IMG/VR virus record: IMGVR_UViG_3300031565_003359
Location: 1-24,105 of that record
Strand: one strand, 5' to 3'
Length of the DNA: 24,105 bases
DNA from: a virus
Within the stretch, counting starts at the first letter, position 1; the number at the start of each line of letters is the position of its first letter. The notes under the pieces were generated by a model, which saw only the letters and a list, made by a program, of their open reading frames with translations, was not told where the DNA came from and did not search any database. Positions 7,310-14,388 of this stretch are shown one piece after another. A program made the translations under genes and the position numbers.

Positions 7310-8098
7310 ATGTCATCAGGTTGGTTTGCATCTTTGGGTTGGTGGAAGCAGGAAGAAGCTTACACCGCCTTTGATTTGTACCGCTCTGACCCGTCTGAAG
7401 CCAATTACGAAGACGCCGTAAATACCGCCCTCCCCATCATACGTGTTGTGTACTCCACCCAAAAATTTAAAGTTACTTATGGTGGCGACGAGGACGATCT
7501 TATTGCTCATGCGGCTTTAACAATAGCCAAAGCCATTCCAAAAATGATCAAGAAGCCTGCCCATAAACTAGATAACGACAAGAAATATATGAGGTATCTT
7601 TTCACGTGCGTTATTAACGCTTTTTACCGTGAATACGACATTCTCCATGGCAAACACAACAAACTTCAGCGAAAAATTAATGAGCACGCCGACATAGACA
7701 CCCCCAACCCCGCCAACCAAAATTTCCGCCAAGTAGAAGCCGAAATGACACTGAAGTATCTACCTCAGCTTCTTTATGATATCGCCGTGGATATGGTCCG
7801 GTTTGAGGGGCAAGAACAACAGATATGCGTGTACATCCTCAACCAGCTTATTGATGGCCGTGAAGTGGCTAAATCGGTCCTACAACTCATAGGTTGTAAG
7901 GACCGTAGTTTTTTTATCAACTATTGTCAGAGTCTCCTGCTCCAGGCTTTTCTCTACCTGAGAAAGACGCGGAGTAGAGAAACCCTTGACCCTGCCGAGG
8001 TTTACGGTGGGGACGATGGGCCAGATTTTGACATATACGAGTACGAGACTCTTGGGTTCGCAGACGATTGGGATTCCTGGGAGGCAGAGTATGTATAG
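7310..8098 (+). CDS. Sigma-factor-like transcription protein (putative phage late sigma)
   Basis: This 262-aa protein starts at an ATG with AGGGAG 7 bp upstream. Residues ~33-120 resemble sigma70 region 2: two helices with YGGDEDDLIAHAALTIAKAI (the D-L-I...A...L pattern), then KYMRYLFTCVINAFYREYD, like the 'YL...N...R' helix that contacts the -10 DNA. Residues ~172-220 have helix-turn-helix character (LIDGREVAKSVLQLIGCKDRS). The tail from 224 is strongly acidic (14 Asp/Glu in 39 residues) and ends LGFADDWDSWEAEYV. T4 gp55 is a comparable small divergent phage sigma that directs host RNA polymerase to late promoters. Here a host-type promoter with a palindrome drives the gene. It could instead be a sigma-like adaptor or anti-sigma. 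The family assignment is from pattern only. Confidence 0.65.
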   Translation: MSSGWFASLGWWKQEEAYTAFDLYRSDPSEANYEDAVNTALPIIRVVYSTQKFKVTYGGDEDDLIAHAALTIAKAIPKMIKKPAHKLDNDKKYMRYLFTCVINAFYREYDILHGKHNKLQRKINEHADIDTPNPANQNFRQVEAEMTLKYLPQLLYDIAVDMVRFEGQEQQICVYILNQLIDGREVAKSVLQLIGCKDRSFFINYCQSLLLQAFLYLRKTRSRETLDPAEVYGGDDGPDFDIYEYETLGFADDWDSWEAEYV

Positions 8099-8240
8099 GC
8101 AGGGCACCCCGAGTGCAGCCTTTGTGGATATCGCACCCTCATCTTTTTGGCATTGGGCCGATTTTTATCGGGCAACATCATATACGTTAAGCAGGGAGCT
8201 AGTCTACAATGTGATCTCGTTCGGGGTGTCCTCTTTTTAA
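8091..8240 (+). CDS. Small 49-aa protein bridging two genes
   Basis: An ATG at 8091 overlaps the end of the sigma-like gene by 8 bp and has GGGAGG about 6 bp upstream, a good ribosome site inside the previous gene. The 49-aa product is rich in aromatic and small residues (SSFWHWADFYRATSYTL) and ends VISFGVSSF. It has no membrane helix of convincing length. Without it there would be about 145 bp with no gene here. The following gene begins 2 bp after its stop and has no ribosome site of its own, which fits reinitiation. I do not recognise it. Confidence 0.55.
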   Translation: MYRQGTPSAAFVDIAPSSFWHWADFYRATSYTLSRELVYNVISFGVSSF

Positions 8241-8242
8241 TT

Positions 8243-8506
8243 ATGAATGACACCACCTTAATCCCCGATATCTTTCTCACCCTCATGGCTCAGGCTGACA
8301 AAATTGAAGAGCTTGACGAAGAGACCATGAGCCAGTATTATGAACTTCTTAATGATGCCCCCAGTTTCATGCCGGAACTGGTAGCTATTGTGGGGCCAGA
8401 AGTGTTTGAGATTCTAGTCAAAAACTATGGTGGCCGGTCGATGCAGATTCCGACAGCCGATCAGATAATCAGTCTTGTGAGGAAAAATGGACAACCAGAA
8501 GAATAG
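8243..8506 (+). CDS. Small acidic protein of unknown function
   Basis: The ATG at 8243 (87 aa) is taken as the start. The frame extends upstream, but only through codons overlapping the 49-aa ORF and without a ribosome site. The region before the ATG (CTCTTTTTAATT) also lacks one, so translation probably depends on ribosomes finishing the 49-aa ORF. The protein is mostly helical and acidic (ADKIEELDEETMSQYYELLND), with a hydrophobic middle (MPELVAIVGPEVFEILVKNYGG) and the end SLVRKNGQPEE. No known motif is seen. Its end overlaps the next gene by 20 bp. Confidence 0.7.
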   Translation: MNDTTLIPDIFLTLMAQADKIEELDEETMSQYYELLNDAPSFMPELVAIVGPEVFEILVKNYGGRSMQIPTADQIISLVRKNGQPEE

Positions 8507-9017
8507 GGCTAGCCTTGTACACCAGTTAGCTACAGAGTTATTGGATGCCGTCGCTACTGGAGAACAGGTTGATCCTGAGCTTCTGGTCCAAGCAGAGAAG
8601 TTCATCCAGGCTCACCAGCTTGTCGTTCAGCTACTGTACGTGGGTATGGTGGTTGACCGCATCTCTCAACTCCCCCACTACTTTGACGCCCTGGACGCTA
8701 TCATCGAAGATGTGGACATACGTGATCTTGCAGAAGCCGATGCCGGGACTAAGCTCCGGGCAGTCGGTGCAATTAATGCCGCGATCAAGTCCAAGGTAGA
8801 GATCATCAATAACATGATGGCTTCCAAGGACGCCACCGGATTGCTTGTTGCCAACCTCAAAGAGACCTTCGGAGAAACTGTGAATCTCTTTGAGGAAGGT
8901 GGTGGTAAGGATCTGATGACCAAGATTCAGGAGATGACTCCTGAGAAGCGGCAAAGATTCTTGGGTGGGGTTATAAGCTCCCTTAAGACAGCAATGAAGG
9001 AGAGTGAAGATGAATGA
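8487..9017 (+). CDS. Helical acidic protein of unknown function
   Basis: This 176-aa protein has GAGGAAAA directly before the ATG and begins inside the previous gene. It looks entirely alpha-helical: LVHQLATELLDAVATGEQVDPELLVQAEKFI at the start, then HYFDALDAIIEDVDIRDL, and a C-terminal MTPEKRQRFLGGVISSLKTAM. The NIKs-type glycine stretch FEEGGGKDLM breaks the helices near residue 138. There is no membrane segment or catalytic signature. A helical protein of this size upstream of terL could be a small terminase, but no helix-turn-helix DNA-binding domain is visible, so I do not call it that. Confidence 0.75.
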   Translation: MDNQKNRASLVHQLATELLDAVATGEQVDPELLVQAEKFIQAHQLVVQLLYVGMVVDRISQLPHYFDALDAIIEDVDIRDLAEADAGTKLRAVGAINAAIKSKVEIINNMMASKDATGLLVANLKETFGETVNLFEEGGGKDLMTKIQEMTPEKRQRFLGGVISSLKTAMKESEDE

Positions 9018-9363
9018 TGCTGAACTAATTGAGAGAAAGGCGAACAGACTTCGCCTAGTAGGTTTGGAGGGCACAAGGATAACGATTGAGAAGAACCAGA
9101 AGTATGGTGACGCAGTTCGTAAGACCCTGGGTGTCCTTCAGGAACTCTACCCAGATGGCATCCAGCCTAACCAGTACTCAGATCTCTTACTCTTGGTCCG
9201 TGTTCTTGACAAACTTATCCGTATCGCTAGCTATACCCCTGACCGTAGAGCAGCAGATGACGAAAGTCCCTGGGCTGACGTGAGGGGATATGGCATCCTT
9301 GGCGAAGAGAAAGACTTAGACCCTAAGGAAACAGGGTTAGAGCCTGGGGAGTATGAAATCTAA
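9010..9363 (+). CDS. DUF1599 / Nmad1-like protein
   Basis: The ATG at 9010 (117 aa) lies 7 bp after AAGGAG. The GTG at 9004 is too close to that site. The protein shows the spaced signature KNQKYGDAV (28-36), then LLLVRVLDKLIRIA (60-73), then SPWADVRGYGILGEE (86-100). This layout (KxxxYGD, RvxDKLxRi, WxDvxGYxiLg) is that of the small helical DUF1599, or nucleotide modification associated domain 1, proteins common in phages. Their link to modified-nucleotide metabolism is largely inferred from genomic context and no activity is established here. It overlaps the previous gene by 8 bp and the next by 3 bp (ATC-TAATG). The C-terminus is acidic. Confidence 0.62.
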   Translation: MNDAELIERKANRLRLVGLEGTRITIEKNQKYGDAVRKTLGVLQELYPDGIQPNQYSDLLLLVRVLDKLIRIASYTPDRRAADDESPWADVRGYGILGEEKDLDPKETGLEPGEYEI

Positions 9364-9659
9364 TGTTACAAACCATCCTACTTACGAGTGCGGCCTTGTT
9401 GGTAATCAATATCGTTTTTTGGTTTATAGCCATTCGTGTTTTCAGCATGATTTACCAGGATAAGTTCGATATGGTCGTAAAGATCATCCATGAAGGTATG
9501 GCTGAGCGGGATGCCAAGCTACGAGTAATTCAGGCCATGTTGAGTAAGGCGTTTGTAACGGATACGAGGTTGTTTGACATCTTGATGGAAGAGAGCGAAG
9601 GTGGTTCGTCGCTGCCGGAGGAGACAGTTAATGAACGTGAAGAAGAGAATCAAGGATGA
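9363..9659 (+). CDS. Small N-terminally anchored membrane protein
   Basis: This 98-aa protein starts in a TAATG junction with the previous gene. Residues ~4-30 form one strong hydrophobic segment (ILLTSAALLVINIVFWFIAIRVF) without a signal-peptidase or lipobox motif, so it should remain as a membrane anchor with a soluble helical tail. That tail is charged (MAERDAKLRVIQAMLSKAF) and ends very acidic (EETVNEREEENQ). It could be an i-spanin-like, holin-accessory or membrane-scaffold protein. No partner outer-membrane lipoprotein frame is visible inside or after it, which weighs against a spanin. The function is unknown. Confidence 0.7.
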   Translation: MLQTILLTSAALLVINIVFWFIAIRVFSMIYQDKFDMVVKIIHEGMAERDAKLRVIQAMLSKAFVTDTRLFDILMEESEGGSSLPEETVNEREEENQG

Positions 9660-10449
9660 GCTAGACAAGCTCATAGTTATTGTAGCTACGGCTTACAATG
9701 AACTTATAACCGAGGATATCCCAGACAGAAGATTCGAAGAAACGGTTGACGTAGTTTCTAAAGCGAAGGATCAAGCCGAAGAAAACTTTGTCTCGTTAGC
9801 TAATGACATTGTAGTGGAGACTGTTCTCGCTACTGAAGAGGCGGCAAAGAAAAAGTCTGACCGCCTGAGTAAGCTTGTTCCAGGTATAACTATTCCCCAA
9901 GAAAGCCCCCCTGAGGTGGCGGAAATCCCCGTAGCCCCCATTAGGCCCGCTGCTAAATTGGAGGGGCCTGCTATGCCTCTCCCGCGTGATGTGAGTGGGA
10001 ACTTGGAAGGTATGCCGCCGAACATGCACCAATTGGTGGAACAAGCGGAGGCTGTGGCTACCCAAAGCATGAGTGGTGGGGTTCTTGACGGCGGAATGGG
10101 AGTGGATATAGACCCCAACGTTAAGGTAAACCATGACCTGGGTATGACGGTAGCGGAAGAGAATCGTGCGAAGGCCGGTCTTCCTATAAAGATTAACCGG
10201 CCTACTATCCATGTGACTGGTAAACCCCTTAATATGAACCCCGTTCCGGCACCGACTGCTGCTTCGGCTACGCCGAAGGCAGCGACCCCCTATGAAGAAG
10301 CTCTAAAAAAGATAGGTCGCTTAGCTGCTGAACACTCTGATAGTGATAATGAGGAACTAGCAAAATTTGCTTTCAAAGTACTCACCGTTGTTGAGGTGAC
10401 TCTTGGGGTAAATTTTACAGAAGCTCCGGGGGAGGCGGAAAATGTTTGA
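9631..10449 (+). CDS. Proline-rich protein with helical ends, unknown function
   Basis: The ATG at 9631 (272 aa) was chosen because GGAGGAGA precedes it. An upstream ATG at 9601 lies inside the previous gene without a site. Residues 1-85 are a charged helix (KKRIKDELDKL and FEETVDVVSKAKDQAEENF). Residues ~90-215 are a low-complexity linker rich in Pro, Gly, Met and Ala (PPEVAEIPVAPIRPAAKLEG; MSGGVLDGGMGVDIDP). A helical C-terminus (YEEALKKIGRLAAEHSDSDNEELAKFAFKVL) follows. This dumbbell layout suggests a scaffold or linker protein. I recognise no family. It overlaps the next gene by 8 bp. Confidence 0.72.
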   Translation: MNVKKRIKDELDKLIVIVATAYNELITEDIPDRRFEETVDVVSKAKDQAEENFVSLANDIVVETVLATEEAAKKKSDRLSKLVPGITIPQESPPEVAEIPVAPIRPAAKLEGPAMPLPRDVSGNLEGMPPNMHQLVEQAEAVATQSMSGGVLDGGMGVDIDPNVKVNHDLGMTVAEENRAKAGLPIKINRPTIHVTGKPLNMNPVPAPTAASATPKAATPYEEALKKIGRLAAEHSDSDNEELAKFAFKVLTVVEVTLGVNFTEAPGEAENV

Positions 10450-10801
10450 AGAGTACCCCACCTTTGGGGTTTTGGTCACACTTAAAGTCTATCTTATTGG
10501 AGGACATACGCTGGAAGTAACGGATGCTTTTCGGGCACGGAACGAACAAGAAGCTCGTAATATGGCGATAAATATCTTTATAACGGGCAATGGAATGATC
10601 ATGTATGGGGTCGCAGCGATTGTTTTGGATGCTGTTGCTGCCATTGAAGTTGTAGGTACCACCTTTATTAATCTAGATGACCCGGCGAATGAGCACTGGT
10701 TACGAGCAATAGAAGTTTTTGAGAACTTTATGGAATCCCAAGATGTTGCACAAGAAGAAGACAGACCTGTCGCGGCTCTTACCGGATTTGGGCACGAGTG
10801 A
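10442..10801 (+). CDS. Conserved-looking small protein upstream of terL, unknown function
   Basis: This 119-aa protein has a strong GGAGG site (10431-10435) 6 bp before the ATG. It begins with a strand pattern (FGVLVTLKVYLIGGHTLEVTDAFRARNEQEARNMAINIF), resembling small alpha/beta domains. It continues with a hydrophobic stretch (MYGVAAIVLDAVAAIEVV) that is probably buried rather than membrane-spanning. The C-terminal helix carries WLRAIEVFENFMESQDVAQEE. It overlaps the start of terL by 59 bp, the position where small terminase genes often sit, but no DNA-binding motif supports that. Unknown. Confidence 0.7.
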   Translation: MFEEYPTFGVLVTLKVYLIGGHTLEVTDAFRARNEQEARNMAINIFITGNGMIMYGVAAIVLDAVAAIEVVGTTFINLDDPANEHWLRAIEVFENFMESQDVAQEEDRPVAALTGFGHE

Positions 10802-12821
10802 GCTAACTGGAGCAGATGACGAACTTGTTGCAGAATTAATGGATCTCATTTCGGCAACGGGAAGTACTGATATCCTAGATGATATCTTCCTTTTAGATTA
10901 CAATAGCACTCCGGTAACCCCCGAAGAGTTCCTGAACTCCCGATTTTATATGGGACCGTTCGTAGATGCCCTGTACCCCAAGTGGAAACAGGAGCTTTTG
11001 TATGTTTTGGACCCAGCTAATCAGATCAACGAGTGGGTGTTGTATGGGTCTATTGGTACTGGAAAGACCTCAGCAGCTTGCGTTGCTCAGTTCTACAAGC
11101 TCTACTGGCTTACGTGCATGAAATCCCCCCAGAAGGTGTTTGGCTTGGCCGAGCACTTTCCCGTGTATCTGGCCTTCTTCTCTGTTACGAAGGGTAAGGC
11201 CGAGGACGCGATCAGTAACAAGTTCGAGAGTCTACTGAACATGTCCCCTTATTTCCGTGAAGCCCTACAGAAGAACCCCCGTAGAGTCTTTCTCCAGGGT
11301 GCAGCCAACCTGTTTGGCTCAGGGTATAAGGAACACCCCAAGAAAGACGATCTATTTGAGCTTGTGCTCCCCCATAACCTTCACCTCCTATTCGGGTCTC
11401 AAACGCAGCACGCGCTATCTCTTGACGTTTTCTCAGCTACTTTGGATGAGATGAACTTCCGTGGTAAGAAGTCGATTAAAGAAGCCGATGATGAGAACAG
11501 TGCCCAAGCTCTGTACCATCAGGTGCGTACTCGTATTGAATCCCGTTTCCAAAACGCGGGGTACAACCCTGGGTTGGTTATCAACATTTCGTCCGCTCGG
11601 GCGTCTGACTCCTTCGTTGAGCAGCGGATTGAGGAAGTTCGTGCCCGTGGGCTTAAGAACGTTCATATCTCCGATTTTGCTCTGTGGGATGTAAAACCGG
11701 GAAGATATGGGGATAAGTTCTTCAAGGTATTCGTTGGGGCCGGGTTTAGGTCTTCTCGTATTCTGGAAGAAGAGGAAACAGTCAAGGACATGCTCATAGG
11801 TGAGAAGATCATTGATGTCCCAGAAACGTTCCGGGAATCTTTTGAGACCGGTTTGGATACGGCTATCCGAGATCTGGGTGGAGTGGCTACAGCCGCTATT
11901 AGTAAGCTGTTTAAACAACGCGAAGTTATACCGAAAGCGAACGGGAAATACACCAACCCGGTTCAGCCGGAGACTATTGAGATCGGGATGAAGAATGGTC
12001 TTGAGGTTTCGGATTTCTTTGATATTGACGAAATCAGTCGGTATGATAACGTTCAACGGCATTTGAACAACCATCCGAGAGCAGGCCGGTTTGTCCATGT
12101 TGACTTGGCGAGGAATGCAGACTGTGTGGGTATTACTTGCCTGTCTATCCCCTATTACTACAAGAAAACCCTACCTCATTACGACAACAATAAAGAGAAG
12201 GTCACGCTTCAGTTGCCTTTTGTTTTTGTGGACTTTTTCTGCCGGATCAAAGCACCAAAACTCGATGAGATCTCGTTTGAGAAAGTTCGACAATTTATTG
12301 TATGGTTACGGGATAATGCCGGGTATAACATTGTACGAGTGTCTTATGACTCCTGGCAGTCAGTCCATTCGATTCAGTTGTTGCAGGAGAATGGTTTTGA
12401 GGTAGAAACCATCTCGGTGGATAAAACGGATGAGCCGTATATGGATCTTTTGAACGCTTTTAATGAACATCGGATTATGAAGCCTCCGCATTCCTTTGTG
12501 GATGAGGAGCTTCGTAAATTGGATCACGACATCACTGCCGCTCGGGGAGCAGTGGATCACCCCCGGAATGGCTCTAAAGACGTTGCGGATTCTTTGGCTG
12601 GCGCGTACTACAACGCCCTGACATATATCCACAAAAATGGTTTCGGTGCAATCGGGGCACAACAGGTACAGGAAAATGTTCTTCCTGGTTTGTTTGCCCA
12701 GCACCCGAAAATGGCTAAAGCTGCCAAGCTTTCTAAAGAGCTTGGCTTCGATGAACCGGTTACGTTGGAATCCGGGTATGACGGTAGGTTCTATGGTAAA
12801 TCCCGGATTGCCGTAAGATAA
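10743..12821 (+). CDS. terL: Terminase large subunit (DNA packaging ATPase and nuclease)
   Basis: From the ATG at 10743 the protein is 692 aa. That start has no good ribosome site and lies inside the preceding gene, so coupled translation is likely. An in-frame TTG at 10719 is less attractive and an ATG at 10839 is possible. Walker A is GSIGTGKT at 102-109. Walker B is VFSATLDE, with D235 and E236. The coupling motif is NISSA at 281-285. The C-terminal RNase H-like nuclease shows VHVDLA with D454, VSYDSWQ with D536 and GSKDVADSLAGA with D613 and D616. These residues bind the metal ions that cut packaged DNA. The enzyme docks on the portal and pumps DNA into proheads. Both domains appear intact. 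Confidence 0.95.
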   Translation: MLHKKKTDLSRLLPDLGTSELTGADDELVAELMDLISATGSTDILDDIFLLDYNSTPVTPEEFLNSRFYMGPFVDALYPKWKQELLYVLDPANQINEWVLYGSIGTGKTSAACVAQFYKLYWLTCMKSPQKVFGLAEHFPVYLAFFSVTKGKAEDAISNKFESLLNMSPYFREALQKNPRRVFLQGAANLFGSGYKEHPKKDDLFELVLPHNLHLLFGSQTQHALSLDVFSATLDEMNFRGKKSIKEADDENSAQALYHQVRTRIESRFQNAGYNPGLVINISSARASDSFVEQRIEEVRARGLKNVHISDFALWDVKPGRYGDKFFKVFVGAGFRSSRILEEEETVKDMLIGEKIIDVPETFRESFETGLDTAIRDLGGVATAAISKLFKQREVIPKANGKYTNPVQPETIEIGMKNGLEVSDFFDIDEISRYDNVQRHLNNHPRAGRFVHVDLARNADCVGITCLSIPYYYKKTLPHYDNNKEKVTLQLPFVFVDFFCRIKAPKLDEISFEKVRQFIVWLRDNAGYNIVRVSYDSWQSVHSIQLLQENGFEVETISVDKTDEPYMDLLNAFNEHRIMKPPHSFVDEELRKLDHDITAARGAVDHPRNGSKDVADSLAGAYYNALTYIHKNGFGAIGAQQVQENVLPGLFAQHPKMAKAAKLSKELGFDEPVTLESGYDGRFYGKSRIAVR

Positions 12822-12830
12822 GATAAACCT

Positions 12831-12841
12831 TGCTTTATTAA
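12831..12841 (+). promoter_or_regulatory. TGCTTTATTAA element (copy B), candidate phage promoter
   Basis: This is an exact copy of the 11-mer at 5680-5690. It lies in the 41-bp gap after terL and ends 21 bp before the ATG at 12863. No sigma70-type -35 box is suitably placed upstream. Confidence 0.42.
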
Positions 12842-12862
12842 CATGATTGACGGAGGTCTACT

Positions 12863-13273
12863 ATGAGCTTTTTTGAAGAGGTTGACAGACATATTGATAA
12901 CATGTTGTCCGAGGGTGTTCTCCCGGATTCAGAAGAAATTATTGAAATGGAAGTTGGCCCGGTTATGCACGATGGACAGGTACCTGGACAACAGCTACCC
13001 CCGCAGCGCAGCGGCCCCGAAGGTGGCCCAATTTCTAAGCCTGCGGCTAATTTCCCCTGGATGGGAAACAACCGGGCAGCCGAGCTTTTCCGGGGCGCTT
13101 GCATGGGACGCGATTATACCGCTCCCCCATTCAGCAACCAGAATGTTGCTTATCCGCCCCCAATGTTCGGTGGTGCGTCCACTGGTGGTCTGGGAGAGGG
13201 CGACATCGACACTGAGAAGGTCGTAGATGCTGTTATTGCTGACTTGAAGGCACTTCAGGACTCTGACGAGTAA
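12863..13273 (+). CDS. Proline/glycine-rich protein, unknown function
   Basis: This 136-aa protein has GGAGG 7 bp upstream of the ATG. A short acidic N-terminal helix (SFFEEVDRHIDNMLSEGVLPD) and a C-terminal helix (DTEKVVDAVIADLKALQDSDE) flank a disordered centre rich in Pro, Gly, Gln and Asn (GQVPGQQLPPQRSGPEGG; YPPPMFGGASTGG). Terminal helices around a flexible spacer also describe the gene at 9631, although the sequences are not alike. It sits between terL and the portal and is probably a virion or assembly factor. No domain is recognised. Confidence 0.7.
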   Translation: MSFFEEVDRHIDNMLSEGVLPDSEEIIEMEVGPVMHDGQVPGQQLPPQRSGPEGGPISKPAANFPWMGNNRAAELFRGACMGRDYTAPPFSNQNVAYPPPMFGGASTGGLGEGDIDTEKVVDAVIADLKALQDSDE

Positions 13274-13283
13274 GGGGCCGTCA

Positions 13284-14384
13284 ATGGCTTCCTCTTTGAA
13301 ACGCCTCGCTAAGCAGAGCTTAGCCGGAGCTAAGAAGCGGGTTAGTCTACATCCTTTAACGCCAGAGCAAGCAACACAAGTTGTTTTTACGGTGTTGAAC
13401 GCTTCTCCGGCTCCCCTACTTCGAGCGGCTCAGAACTCGAAGCAGGGGAAAGGTTTGCCCAGAAACGTAAACGCACATGTGTTTGCTCAAATCATTACCT
13501 CAGTTTTAAACGTAAGAAAAGGTAGCGTTTATGCTGCCATTATTACAGCTATAGATGTTGAGAATGCTTTTCATTCAGATAGATTTGCTGTTTCGATTAC
13601 GAGACTTGGGGTTATGGACGAGATCGCTACGCAACTTATGTCTAATGGGTTCGGCCCTATTGCTGAACTGATTAGAAACAAGGCCCCGTTTTGGTGGGCT
13701 GAGATGTCAGCGATGGAGCTAAATACTGTCCGTGGAGAAATGAGTGGGGTTTTTACTAAGATCCTACATAAGTTCACAGAGGATCTTAACGAGGAAGAGA
13801 TTGACTTGTTGATCGAAGCTTCTGTGATGGATCTCCCTTCTAATTTGTTACCCGGAAAGCTCCAACTTATGCACGGAGCAGCCCAGACGGTTATGGGGTC
13901 CAATCAGAGTCAGTACATGAGTGTCATGCGCCGGATTGTGACCAAGCCGAACATCACCCTGCTTAACCCAAATAGCAGCCTGGAAGCCACGTTTGAGACG
14001 TACCACCAGCACCTCATGACTGACGTGAGTGCGCTCCAGAAATTGCTCCCTCGGGCATCTTTCGGGGGTAAACGATTGAGTGCGTCCCAGCTACAGCGGA
14101 TTTTTAGAGATACTCAGTTTACTCGTCGTTTGAAGCAGGCGTTCATGATGGCTTATCAACAGAGTACGCACTCTATCCAACTGGATAAGCTCTATAGGGG
14201 GCTTAAGCAGTTTAATGTAAACCATGAACTTGAGCGGGCGGCACGAATTCATGCTAAAGTATCATTGTCTGCTGAAGCCGTGTCCGCAATTACTAGTAGT
14301 ATTGTCGGACTTTTCTCCGCCTTTGCAGGAGACACGCAAGGTCAATCATTGCCATTTATGGCTTCTATAATCAAGAGGGGATAA
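13284..14384 (+). CDS. Unknown helical protein between terL and portal
   Basis: This 366-aa protein has AAGGGG 7 bp before the ATG and starts 10 bp after the previous stop. The N-terminus is basic (SSLKRLAKQSLAGAKKRVSL). Most of the chain looks alpha-helical (NVNAHVFAQIITSVLNVRK; LHKFTEDLNEEEIDLLIEAS), and the C-terminus is more hydrophobic (AVSAITSSIVGLFSAFAG). There is no obvious membrane protein signature and no catalytic motif. Its slot between terminase and portal suggests a head or packaging role, but nothing in the sequence identifies it. Confidence 0.78.
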   Translation: MASSLKRLAKQSLAGAKKRVSLHPLTPEQATQVVFTVLNASPAPLLRAAQNSKQGKGLPRNVNAHVFAQIITSVLNVRKGSVYAAIITAIDVENAFHSDRFAVSITRLGVMDEIATQLMSNGFGPIAELIRNKAPFWWAEMSAMELNTVRGEMSGVFTKILHKFTEDLNEEEIDLLIEASVMDLPSNLLPGKLQLMHGAAQTVMGSNQSQYMSVMRRIVTKPNITLLNPNSSLEATFETYHQHLMTDVSALQKLLPRASFGGKRLSASQLQRIFRDTQFTRRLKQAFMMAYQQSTHSIQLDKLYRGLKQFNVNHELERAARIHAKVSLSAEAVSAITSSIVGLFSAFAGDTQGQSLPFMASIIKRG

Positions 14385-14388
14385 GTAC

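Noticed and set aside
8487-9017. Small terminase subunit
   Set aside because: Size and position upstream of terL would suit, but no helix-turn-helix or other DNA-binding feature is visible. The gene at 10442 was rejected for the same reason.
8631-9074. 147-aa reverse-strand frame and other long minus-strand frames (for example 11433-12098, 17146-17763)
   Set aside because: They lie opposite strongly supported + genes, lack ribosome sites and domain patterns, and fit antisense shadows of codon bias.
9202-9240. TTGACA followed by TATACC inside the DUF1599-like gene as a promoter
   Set aside because: The spacing is 20 bp, the -10 is poor, and the site is explained by coding sequence.
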